Below, in pieces: positions 36,447-44,720 of a DNA stretch of 64,000 bases. A program made the translations under genes and the position numbers. This stretch comes from Sphingomonadales bacterium (GTDB taxonomy: Bacteria > Pseudomonadota > Alphaproteobacteria > Sphingomonadales > Sphingomonadaceae). The notes beneath the pieces were generated by a model that saw only the letters and a program-made list of their open reading frames with translations, ran no database searches and was not told where the DNA came from. The DNA lies in NCBI GenBank assembly GCA_017309275.1, contig JAFKLT010000052.1, positions 1 to 64,000 on the forward strand, read 5' to 3'. Within the stretch, counting starts at the first letter, position 1. Each line of letters opens with the position of its first letter.

Positions 36447-37411
36447 GCGATGACTCCTTCGGCGGGGGTGAAGCGCGGCCTCGTTGCTGCCGCATCATAT
36501 TCTTTTACGAGACGGTCGACGATATCGGCGACGGGCTCGATCGCGCGTACTGCGCCGACGCCCTGGCCTGCGGACCAGACATTCTTCCACGCCTTTGCGT
36601 CGTCCTGCGCGTCGGAGAAATTCGGCCGCTTGTCCTCGGGCATGTTAAGGGGATCGTATCCTGCAGCGATCAAGCTCGATTTCAGCCAGTTTGCGGTTAC
36701 GCCGGTAATGCCCTTAGACGGGACGATATCCTCGGCCCCCGCCGTGACGACCATTTCCTTATAGCCCGGAACCGCCATGCTCTCCGCACACGCGATGAGC
36801 GAGGTGCCAAGATAGGCGAAATCGGCACCCAATATCTCTGCCGCGCGGACGGCATGACCGGTCGAGATCGCGCCGCCAAGGACGAGGGGACCGTCCCAGA
36901 ATTGGCGCACTTCCTCTACAAAGGCGAAACCGGCGGTCGCGCCCGTATGTCCGCCCGCGCCGGCGGCGACGAGTACCAGCCCGTCGACACCCGCTTCGGC
37001 GGCTTTGCGCGCGAAGCCCACTGAATTGACGTCGGCGAAGACGAGCCCGCCATAGCCGTGAATTTCGTCGACTACCCGCGCCGGACTGCCGAGAGCGGTG
37101 ATGACCAGCGGAACCCGATGACGGACGACGCAGGCAAGGTCTTCGGGAAGGCGGCTATTCGACGGGTGGACGACCAGGTTGACCGCCCAGGCGGCCGCCT
37201 CGGGGTCGTTCGACAGCGCCGAATCGATCCGCCCGATCCAATCCTCCAGGTCCGCCGAAGTGCGCGCGTTGGGAGCAGGGAAGCTGCCGATGACGCCCGA
37301 GCGAGACGCGGCGATTACCATCTCCGGACCGGAAACAAGGAACATCGGCGCGGCGATCGCAGGCAGCCGTAGATTGCGCGTCAGCGCTGGTGGAAGGCCG
37401 TTTTTCGGCAC
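36443..37411 (-). CDS. Nitronate monooxygenase-family flavoprotein
   Basis: A 322-residue FMN-binding TIM barrel of the 2-nitropropane dioxygenase group. LRLPAIAAPMFLVSGPEMV opens the barrel; AGAGGHTGATAGFAFVEEV and LGGAISTGHAVRAAEILGADFAYLGT are the FMN-phosphate motifs. No ATG fits the family start, so GTG 37411 (VPKNGLPPALTRNLR) with GGGAGAG upstream is chosen. True substrates of this family include propionate-3-nitronate, but many members sit in catabolic operons with unknown roles, as here. First gene of the five-gene operon. Confidence 0.9.
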   Translation of the reverse strand: MPKNGLPPALTRNLRLPAIAAPMFLVSGPEMVIAASRSGVIGSFPAPNARTSADLEDWIGRIDSALSNDPEAAAWAVNLVVHPSNSRLPEDLACVVRHRVPLVITALGSPARVVDEIHGYGGLVFADVNSVGFARKAAEAGVDGLVLVAAGAGGHTGATAGFAFVEEVRQFWDGPLVLGGAISTGHAVRAAEILGADFAYLGTSLIACAESMAVPGYKEMVVTAGAEDIVPSKGITGVTANWLKSSLIAAGYDPLNMPEDKRPNFSDAQDDAKAWKNVWSAGQGVGAVRAIEPVADIVDRLVKEYDAAATRPRFTPAEGVIA

Positions 37412-37527
37412 TGTTGTGCTCTCCCGAATTATCTGACTTGCATAGTGATACTTAAAGACGATAAGAGTCGCAAGGCCAGAAAAACATCGCGGGGTCCCAC
37501 CCGACGATGGTGGGAGGGAGAGAGAGT
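37412..37527. promoter_or_regulatory. Divergent promoter region of the catabolic operon and TonB receptor
   Basis: 116 bp between the two start codons. On the plus strand, TTGCAT, 17 bases and ATAAGA form a reasonable -35/-10 pair for the receptor gene. The region is AT-richer than its surroundings and must also drive the minus-strand operon. No clear operator palindrome is seen. Confidence 0.45.
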
Positions 37528-39816
37528 ATGAAGACCAGCTTTGCTGTGCTGTTCGCCGCGACCGCGCTTGCCACGCCCGGAATCGCCTTTGCGCAAGATG
37601 CCGCACCCGCCGCCGATCAGGGCGGCCTCGAAGAAATCATCGTGACGGCCCAGAAGCGGGCGGAGGGCCTGTCGGACGTGCCGATTTCGATCTCGGCGGT
37701 CAGCGGCAAGCAGATTGAAAGCTATGGCCAGACCAATCTCGAACAGATTTCATCGTCGGTCCCGAACCTGAAGATCACGCAGACTGCGATCGCCAATCGC
37801 ATCGCGATCCGCGGCATTGCGTCGGGCGATAACAAGGGTTTCGAACAGTCGGTCGCGATGTTCGTCGACGGCGTCTACTATGGCCGCGACCAGCTATCGC
37901 GCCTGCCGCTGATCGACATGGAGCGGGTCGAGGTGCTGCGCGGCCCCCAGCCGACCCTGTTCGGCAAGAATGCGATCGCGGGCGCGGTCAATATCACCAC
38001 GCGCAGTCCGACCGATGAATTCGAGGGGTCAGTCAGCGGCCTGTATGAATTCAACCACAAGGAATTCCAGCTTACCGGCGTCTTGTCCGGCCCGCTGAGC
38101 GAAGGGGTCGAGGCGCGCGTCGTCGGCTATTACCGGACGATGGACGGCTATTTCTATAACGCGAAGCTTGATCGCAACGAGCCGAACGTCGACGAGAAAT
38201 ATTTCCGCGGCAAGCTGGAGTTCGATCGCGGTGGGCCGTTCGCGGCGGAGCTGAAGCTGGAATATGCGGACTTTGAGGCAAAGGGGCAGCCGCGCGACGT
38301 ATTCGGTGCGGTCGGCAACTATAACACCGTCTTTCAGGGGCCATTCTTCGTCAGTACCAATCCCGATTATGTCCGCGAGGACAATGGGTATCAAAGCCGC
38401 AACAAGGTGTTCGGCGCGACGCTGAACATGGATCTGGAGCTTGGTGACCACACGTTGACGTCGATTTCGTCGCTGCTCGACTATAAGACGCGCGAGATTG
38501 TCGACGTGGATTTCTCCGGCATCAGCTTCCTCGACGGCACGAACCTGCGCGAGGATTATCGCCAATATTCGCAGGAGTTGCGCCTGGCATCACCGGGCGG
38601 CGAGGCGTTCAACTATATCGCCGGCGTCTATTATCAGAACGCCAAGCTGGACGTACAGGATTTCACGCTGTTCAACGCGACCTTCCTGGCTCTGGGCGCG
38701 CCGTTCAACGCGCTGGGCGACACGCGCAACGACCGCGATTACAGCCAGACGTCGGACCTGATTTCGGCGTTCGCGCAGGGCGAGCTGTCGCTGACCGACC
38801 AGTTGCGCCTGACGGCCGGCGCCCGCTTCAATCATGAGAAGAAGACCGGCAGCCGGACGCTGGCGATTGTCCAGGGGCCGCTCAACACCTTCAACCCGCT
38901 GGTCGTCGCCGCGACCTTCCGCGCGCTGAACATCGAGGCGCACAGCATCTCGGGCAAGCTCAGCGAAGACAGTTTCAACCCGATGGTGAACATTCAGTTC
39001 GACGCGACCGACGACCTGATGCTCTATGCCTCCTATGCGAAGGGAACAAAGGCCGGGGGCTTCGACATCCGGTCGAACTCGCTGCCGACATCGACGACCG
39101 TCGCGCGTCCGGGCGCCTTCATGTTCGCGGACGAAAGTGCCGACAATTTCGAGGGGGGGGTTAAGTTTAAGGGGCGTAATTTGGCGATCAACCTGTCGAT
39201 CTATCGTACCAAGTATCACGATTTGCAGGTTAATATCTTTGACGGCACCTTGAACTTCAACGTGAGAAACGCGGCTGGTGCGAAGACTCAGGGGGTTGAG
39301 GCCGATTTCCGGGCGGCGATCGCGAGCGGGCTGACGATCAGCGGTGCGGTCGCCTATCTGGATTTCAAGTTCACCAACTTCACCAACGGCCAATGCTATT
39401 ATCTGCAGGCGCCAGGAGCAGGGGGCTTTTGCGACTATACGGGCAAGCGCAACGCGCTGTCGCCCAAATGGTCGGGCAACCTCAACCTCGATTATACGAC
39501 GCCGATCAGCAGCAATATGAAGGTCGCGCTGAACCTGAACGCCGATTTCTCGTCGGCCTATATCGCGGCGGCGAACCTCGATCCGCGGACGCGGCAGGAC
39601 AGCTATGCCAAGCTGGGAGCGCGCCTGGCGCTGGCCGAGGTCGACAACAAATGGGAAATCGCGCTGATCGGCCGCAACCTTACCAACCAGCGCATCCTGC
39701 AGACCGCGAGCTCGATGCCGCTGGCGACGACGATCACGCGCAACGCGGGCAACGCCTATAACGGCATCGTCGACCGGCCGCGCACGATCGCGGTGCAGCT
39801 GACGGGACGTTTCTGA
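37528..39816 (+). CDS. TonB-dependent outer-membrane receptor
   Basis: A 762-residue receptor with a signal peptide (to ALATPGIAFAQ), a TonB box (LEEIIVTAQKR), a plug domain (VPISISAVSG... MERVEVLRGPQPTLFGKNAIAG) and a 22-strand barrel ending in the aromatic GRF (VQLTGRF). IVTAQKRAE is typical of sphingomonad receptors for hydrophobic or aromatic substrates rather than siderophores. It is divergent from the oxygenase-thiolase operon, which makes it the likely importer of that pathway's substrate. RBS GGGAGGGAGAG precedes the chosen ATG. Confidence 0.94.
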   Translation: MKTSFAVLFAATALATPGIAFAQDAAPAADQGGLEEIIVTAQKRAEGLSDVPISISAVSGKQIESYGQTNLEQISSSVPNLKITQTAIANRIAIRGIASGDNKGFEQSVAMFVDGVYYGRDQLSRLPLIDMERVEVLRGPQPTLFGKNAIAGAVNITTRSPTDEFEGSVSGLYEFNHKEFQLTGVLSGPLSEGVEARVVGYYRTMDGYFYNAKLDRNEPNVDEKYFRGKLEFDRGGPFAAELKLEYADFEAKGQPRDVFGAVGNYNTVFQGPFFVSTNPDYVREDNGYQSRNKVFGATLNMDLELGDHTLTSISSLLDYKTREIVDVDFSGISFLDGTNLREDYRQYSQELRLASPGGEAFNYIAGVYYQNAKLDVQDFTLFNATFLALGAPFNALGDTRNDRDYSQTSDLISAFAQGELSLTDQLRLTAGARFNHEKKTGSRTLAIVQGPLNTFNPLVVAATFRALNIEAHSISGKLSEDSFNPMVNIQFDATDDLMLYASYAKGTKAGGFDIRSNSLPTSTTVARPGAFMFADESADNFEGGVKFKGRNLAINLSIYRTKYHDLQVNIFDGTLNFNVRNAAGAKTQGVEADFRAAIASGLTISGAVAYLDFKFTNFTNGQCYYLQAPGAGGFCDYTGKRNALSPKWSGNLNLDYTTPISSNMKVALNLNADFSSAYIAAANLDPRTRQDSYAKLGARLALAEVDNKWEIALIGRNLTNQRILQTASSMPLATTITRNAGNAYNGIVDRPRTIAVQLTGRF

Positions 39817-39832
39817 GGGATTTCCGACCGGG

Positions 39833-39875
39833 CTCTCCCGGTGCGGGAGAGGGGGCCACGGGCACGGCCCCCTCT
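39833..39875 (+). terminator. Terminator-like double hairpin after the TonB receptor gene
   Basis: Two overlapping stems: CTCTCCC/GGGAGAG (39833-39851) and AGAGGGGGCC/GGCCCCCTCT (39848-39875), the second followed by TCCC rather than a T-run. They share bases and cannot both form. Confidence 0.5.
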
Positions 39876-39921
39876 TCCCATCCCCCGGCTTCCTGTCTAG
39901 GGGCGGAGCCAAGCGGAGGAT

Positions 39922-40866
39922 GTGTCCCGATTGAAACATGAGCGTACCATCAGGGCCTGTTCGATCTGGCGTGCGCTCGACGTCGTCGGCGACGTGCCGG
40001 TTCTGCTCATCATGGAACAGGCGTTTCTGGGTACGCACAGCTTCGACGAATTCGTCGCACGCACCGGATTGGCGCGCTCGGTCGTCAACGGCCGCCTCAA
40101 AAAGCTGGTCGAGGAGGATTGCCTCGCCAAAAAGCCGAAGAAGGGCGGGCGCGGCTTTCACTATGTGCTGACCCAAAAGGGCCGCGACCAGTTTCCCAAC
40201 GCACTGATGATGCTGCGCTGGCAGCACAAGTGGGAGGCGGCGAGCCGCGACTTCCAGGTCCGGCTGCACCATGCAAGCTGCGGCCATGCGACCGAGCCGG
40301 TCCCGGTGTGCGACCATTGCCGCAAAGCGATCGACCCGCGCGAGGTTTCGTGGCGCGAGGGACCGGGGCTGGTTCAGGTCGCCCCGGCGTATGAGCGCCG
40401 CCGCTTTTGCGGCGAGGTCGGGGCGCGGCGACCGGGCGGCCGTCCGCTGGTCGACACGATGATCGAACTGTTCGGCGATCGCTGGGCGACGCTGGTCGTC
40501 CGCGCGATGTTCACGCGCATCAACCGCTTCGACGATATCCAGCGCGACACGCTGATGGCGACGAATATCCTGACGGGCCGGCTGGAGCGGCTGGTGCGAC
40601 AGGGGATTTTGAAGACCGTGCCTTATTCGACGCACGCGGACCGGGTCGAATATCGGCTGACCGAAAAGGGACGCGACCTGTACCCCGTGCTGCTGGCGCT
40701 GCTGCAGTGGGGCGATCGCTGGTTTTCGGACGAGCGCGGGCCTCCGGTGCTGTTGACGCACGACCCCTGCGGACATGATCTGAACATGGTCGTCGCGTGC
40801 AGCCATTGCGGCGACGAACTGAAACTCGCGAACAGCGGATTCACGATCGAACAGGCCGACGCCTGA
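39922..40866 (+). CDS. Tandem HxlR-type transcriptional regulator
   Basis: A 314-residue protein made of two HxlR/MarR-like winged-helix domains. Each copy has the HxlR opening (SIWRALDVVGDVPVLLIMEQ; TMIELFGDRWATLVVRAMF), a recognition helix, and a wing ending LTQKGRDQFP or LTEKGRDLYP. Each is followed by a Cys/His cluster: ASCGH...VCDHCRKAI and DPCGH...CSHCGDEL, probably zinc sites. The start is GTG 39922 with GCGGAGGA upstream; the nearby ATG (39920) runs into a stop. HxlR proteins usually dimerise, so this fusion likely works as an intramolecular dimer. It probably controls the adjacent receptor and catabolic operon. Confidence 0.88.
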   Translation: MSRLKHERTIRACSIWRALDVVGDVPVLLIMEQAFLGTHSFDEFVARTGLARSVVNGRLKKLVEEDCLAKKPKKGGRGFHYVLTQKGRDQFPNALMMLRWQHKWEAASRDFQVRLHHASCGHATEPVPVCDHCRKAIDPREVSWREGPGLVQVAPAYERRRFCGEVGARRPGGRPLVDTMIELFGDRWATLVVRAMFTRINRFDDIQRDTLMATNILTGRLERLVRQGILKTVPYSTHADRVEYRLTEKGRDLYPVLLALLQWGDRWFSDERGPPVLLTHDPCGHDLNMVVACSHCGDELKLANSGFTIEQADA

Positions 40867-42105
40867 TCAGGGCATGATGCGCCCTTCGTCGCGGGCCGGC
40901 ATCGGCGCGAGCATCGGCACGACGATCGCCGACAACGTGAGCCAACCCGCCGCTCCCAGGATCGCCGCCGCGAGCGTCGCGAGGTCGGCGGCCATTCCGA
41001 ACAGCCAAGCGCCCACCGCCATCGCCCCGAAGGTGACGGCCTGATAGATCGCCATGCAGCGACCGAGGATCGCCTCGGGCGAACGGAGCTGCATCGCGAC
41101 GTTGAGCGTCGTCAGCGTCGACACCCACGCCATCCCCGCGACGAAGGCGGCCACAAGGATCGTCGGCAGATGCTGCGTCAGCGCCACCGGCAGCATGGAG
41201 GCGGCGTAAACCAGCGATGCGACACTCACGATCCGGTCGCTGCCCCAGCGGCGACGGATGCTGCCGACGAACAGCGCCGCAATGATCGACCCGGTCCCGA
41301 AAGCGGCGAGGCAAAGGCCATAGGTGGTTTCGGTGCCGTGCAGTCGATCGCGGACCAGCGACGGCAGCAGTGCCTGAAAGGCGATTGCGGGAATGCCGAA
41401 GACGAAACCGCGGATCAGGATGCGGCGCACCGGGTCCGACTGAACACAGAAGCGGATGCCCGTCGCGATCGCGGCCAGCATCGGCGTGCGCTTTGGCGGG
41501 TCGACCTCCGGATGCCAGCGCAGCAGCACGACGATCAGCGCCAGATAGGAGACGGCGTTGAGCGCGAAGGCCGGCGCGGGACCGGTGATCGAGATCAGCA
41601 GGCCGCCAAGAGCAGGGCCCGCCGAACGTGCGAGGTTGAAGGCAATGCTGTTGAGCGCGATCGCCTGCGGCAAATCCCTGGGCCCGACCTGAAGCCGCAC
41701 CGACGCCTGCCATGCCGGTCCGTTCAGCGCGGTGCCGCAGCCGACCGCGAGGGTGAAGAAGAGCAGCAGCAGCGGCGTGATCGCGCCGATCCATGTCGTG
41801 ATCGTCAGGGCCGCCGAGACGATCAGCATTCCGGTCTGCGCCGCGAGCATCACCCGCCGGCGGTCGTAATTGTCGGCGATCGCTCCCGCGAACACGCCGA
41901 GCATCAGGATGGGAATGGTCGCGCCCGCCTGCACCAGGGCGATCAGCAGGTGCGACTTCGTCAGTTCGGTCATCAGCCAGGCGGCGCCGACCGACTGGAT
42001 CATCGACCCCATGTTCGACGCGAGATTGGCGATCCAGATCGCGCGAAAGGCAGGGTAGCGAAAGGGGGCGAGCGCGGATGGCGGCGAAGGCGTGTCGGGA
42101 CTCAC
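40867..42105 (-). CDS. MFS transporter (EntS-like, MFS_3 family)
   Basis: A 412-residue major-facilitator protein with about twelve transmembrane helices. FRYPAFRAIWIANLASNMGS at the start, GVFAGAIADNYDRRRVML (loop 2-3 motif) and LQVGPRDLPQAIALNSIAFNLAR place it with the enterobactin exporter-like MFS_3 group. Probably an exporter; substrate unknown. GTG 42105 with GGCGAGGT upstream is chosen; an ATG 12 codons earlier (42141) would give an Arg-rich, unconserved start. Its TGA and that of the regulator gene meet in the palindrome TGATCA. Confidence 0.88.
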   Translation of the reverse strand: MSPDTPSPPSALAPFRYPAFRAIWIANLASNMGSMIQSVGAAWLMTELTKSHLLIALVQAGATIPILMLGVFAGAIADNYDRRRVMLAAQTGMLIVSAALTITTWIGAITPLLLLFFTLAVGCGTALNGPAWQASVRLQVGPRDLPQAIALNSIAFNLARSAGPALGGLLISITGPAPAFALNAVSYLALIVVLLRWHPEVDPPKRTPMLAAIATGIRFCVQSDPVRRILIRGFVFGIPAIAFQALLPSLVRDRLHGTETTYGLCLAAFGTGSIIAALFVGSIRRRWGSDRIVSVASLVYAASMLPVALTQHLPTILVAAFVAGMAWVSTLTTLNVAMQLRSPEAILGRCMAIYQAVTFGAMAVGAWLFGMAADLATLAAAILGAAGWLTLSAIVVPMLAPMPARDEGRIMP

Positions 42106-42148
42106 ACCACCTCGCCTAGACCCACGCCGCGCACCCGGCAAGTCGCCG

Positions 42149-44470
42149 CTATTCGGTCAGCTCGAAGTCGGCTTCGGACCCTTCGGCCGACGACGGCCCC
42201 ACCCACAGCTTGAATGCGCCGGGCTCGCTGCCCCAGCTCATGTCGGCGCGGGTGAAGGCAAGGTCGGCGTCGGTCAGGGTGAAGCGTATCGTGCGCTTTT
42301 CGCCCTTCTTCAGCGCGATCTTCTCGAACCCCTTCAGCTCCTTGACGGGTCGCGTGACGGAGCCGGTGAGGTCGCGGACATAAAGCTGCACGACTTCTTC
42401 CCCGTCGCGGCCGCCGCTGTTCGTGACGGTGACGCTGGCGGTCAGCGTCTCGCCGGGGCGAATCTTCGCCTTGTCGAGCGTCACCGGCGAATAGGCGAAG
42501 CTGGTGTAGCTGAGGCCATAGCCGAACGGATAGAGCGGCGTGTTCGGCGTATCGAGATAGCGCGATACATATTTCGCATTCGGGTCGGCCGGATTGATCG
42601 GCCGTCCGGTGTTCTTCATATCGTAATAGATCGGCACCTGTCCGACGTTGCGTGGGAAGGTGGCGGGCAATTTGCCCGACGGATTATAATCGCCGTACAG
42701 CACATCGGCGATCGCGTGGCCGCCCATCGTTCCCGGATACCAGGCCTCCATGATCGCATCGACGTTCGCGTCGGCCCATTCGATGCTGTTCGGCCGGCCG
42801 CTGAGGAGCACGAGGATGATCGGCTTGCCCGTTTTCTTGAGCTCTTCGAGCAGGGCTTGCTGGTTGCCGGGCAGGTCGAGCGAGGTCCGGCTCGCGGCTT
42901 CGCCCGTCATGTCCCAGCGCTCGCCCATCGCGGCGATGATGACGTCGGATTTCTGCGCGAGCGCGATCGCGTCGGCAAAGCCGTCGGTCTTGCCCGCATC
43001 CTCGAAGGCATAGCTGGCGCCGCGGGCATATTCGACGCTGGCTCCCTTCGGCGCGCGCGCCTTCAGCCCTTCGAGCACGGTTATGGGGCGCGTCTTGCGA
43101 TCGCCCGCGGCCGCCCAACTGCCGATCATATCTTCCTTGCTGTTGCCGAGCGGGCCGATCACCGCGATCGATTTCGCCGTGGCGGCGAGGGGAAGGGCGT
43201 TGTCCTTGTTCTTCAGCAGGACGATCGAGCGCCGCGCGACATCGCGCGCCGCCTCAAGAAACTCGGGTTTATAGACTGTCGCCTTTTCGCGCGATTCGAC
43301 CGAATAGCGATAGGGGTCCTCGAACAGGCCACGGCGATATTTCATCTCGAGGATCGACTTCACCGCCTCGTCGACGCGCGCCATGTCGACCTTGCCCTCG
43401 GCAACCGACCTGGCGAGATGATCCATGAACACCGCGCCTTGCAGATCCATGTCGACGCCGGCGTTGATCGCCTGTTCGCCGGCCTGTTTCAGGTCGCGCG
43501 AATAGCCATGGGCGACCATTTCGTTGATCGACGTGTAATCGGTTACCACGAAGCCCTTGAAGCCCCATTTTTCCCGAAGGATTTCGGTAAGCAGATAGTG
43601 GCTGCCCGACGCAGGGATGCCGTCATATTCATTGAACGACGTCATGAAGGTCGCGGCGCCGACATCGGCCGCGGCCTTGAAGGGCGGCAGATAGATATCG
43701 CGCAGCGTGCGTTCGGAGATGTCGACGGTGTGATAGTCGCGTCCCGCCTGCGCCGCCCCATAAGCGGCGAAATGCTTCGCGGTCGCCAGAACCGTGTCGA
43801 CGCGGCGAAGATCGTCGCCCTGGAAACCGCGCACGCGCGCCTTCGCAATCTCGCTGCCCAGGAAGACATCCTCGCCCGACCCCTCTGAAATTCGACCCCA
43901 GCGCGGGTCGCGCGCGACGTCGACCATCGGCGCGAAGGTCCAGTGTATGCCCTCTGCGGCGGCTTCGGTTGCCGAAACTCTTGCTGCCTTTTCAATGGCT
44001 TTCATGTCCCAGCTGGCGGATTCGCCAAGCGAGATGGGGAAGATCGTGCGATGTCCGTGGACCACGTCATAGCCGAAGAGCAGCGGAATCTTGAGCCGGG
44101 TTTCCTCGACCGCGAGCCGCTGCAACTCGCGCGTGTACTTCGCGGTAAAGGCGTTGAAGATCGATCCGATGCGGCCCTTGCGGATGTCGTCCTGATAGCC
44201 CTGGCGCATCGTCGGGCCGGTCGAATCCCAGTCGCTGGTCAACAGCGACAGCTGGCCGATCTTCTCTTCGATCGTCATCTTCGCCATCAGATCGGCGATG
44301 AATTTGTCCATCGCCGGATCGGGTTTCATCCAGCCGGTCGAATCGATTTCGGCCGCGGGTTGAGCGGTTCCGGTCGCCGGTTTGGCGAGGAGCGGGGTAG
44401 GGGCGAGCTGTCCGACGATCATCAAAGTGGCAAGCGTCAAGCTGGCAAGATTGCGCGGTACAGGCGGCAT
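42149..44470 (-). CDS. bglX: Glycoside hydrolase family 3 beta-glucosidase (BglX-like)
   Basis: A 773-residue periplasmic enzyme with a signal peptide (cleavage near PLLAKP). The three-domain BglX layout is present: the N-terminal barrel with KIPLLFGYDVVHGHRTIFP, KHFAAYG and the nucleophile Asp in FVVTDYTS; the alpha/beta sandwich with GERWDMTGEAASR, where the acid/base Glu should lie; and a C-terminal fibronectin-III-like domain. It releases glucose from beta-linked oligosaccharides. Divergent from the large TonB receptor, with a LacI-type operator between them. Confidence 0.95.
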   Translation of the reverse strand: MPPVPRNLASLTLATLMIVGQLAPTPLLAKPATGTAQPAAEIDSTGWMKPDPAMDKFIADLMAKMTIEEKIGQLSLLTSDWDSTGPTMRQGYQDDIRKGRIGSIFNAFTAKYTRELQRLAVEETRLKIPLLFGYDVVHGHRTIFPISLGESASWDMKAIEKAARVSATEAAAEGIHWTFAPMVDVARDPRWGRISEGSGEDVFLGSEIAKARVRGFQGDDLRRVDTVLATAKHFAAYGAAQAGRDYHTVDISERTLRDIYLPPFKAAADVGAATFMTSFNEYDGIPASGSHYLLTEILREKWGFKGFVVTDYTSINEMVAHGYSRDLKQAGEQAINAGVDMDLQGAVFMDHLARSVAEGKVDMARVDEAVKSILEMKYRRGLFEDPYRYSVESREKATVYKPEFLEAARDVARRSIVLLKNKDNALPLAATAKSIAVIGPLGNSKEDMIGSWAAAGDRKTRPITVLEGLKARAPKGASVEYARGASYAFEDAGKTDGFADAIALAQKSDVIIAAMGERWDMTGEAASRTSLDLPGNQQALLEELKKTGKPIILVLLSGRPNSIEWADANVDAIMEAWYPGTMGGHAIADVLYGDYNPSGKLPATFPRNVGQVPIYYDMKNTGRPINPADPNAKYVSRYLDTPNTPLYPFGYGLSYTSFAYSPVTLDKAKIRPGETLTASVTVTNSGGRDGEEVVQLYVRDLTGSVTRPVKELKGFEKIALKKGEKRTIRFTLTDADLAFTRADMSWGSEPGAFKLWVGPSSAEGSEADFELTE

Positions 44471-44592
44471 GATTCGTCCTTCCCCATTAGGTCTTCTCTT
44501 TGGCTATGGCGCGAGGATTGGCTGGAATAAGCCATTTTCCGGTTGGTGCCCGGCCCTGTTTGCCTGTGTCGCTTCCCTCTATACAGCTATCG

Positions 44593-44606
44593 TGAAACCG
44601 GTTACA
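44593..44606. promoter_or_regulatory. LacI-type operator between bglX and the TonB receptor
   Basis: TGAAACCGGTTACA, a near-perfect palindrome around the central CCGG. The same core, TGCAACCGGTTACA, lies before the MFS sugar transporter (60967-60980). LacI-family repressors usually bind palindromes with such a central CG step. A weaker ACCGGTT half-site is at 44652-44658. The site lies about 130 bp before the receptor start. Confidence 0.7.
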
Positions 44607-44720
44607 AATCAAATCAACAACGATAACGGGTTTCCCGTGATTCGGCGTCGTACCGGTTCGAATGCCGGGCGTATCTGCCGGAAAACAGGGAAATCGGGGC
44701 AGTTCAATAGGGAGGATGTC

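Noticed and set aside
40861-40872. TGATCA palindrome between the HxlR and MFS genes as a binding site
   Set aside because: It is just the two convergent TGA stop codons abutting.
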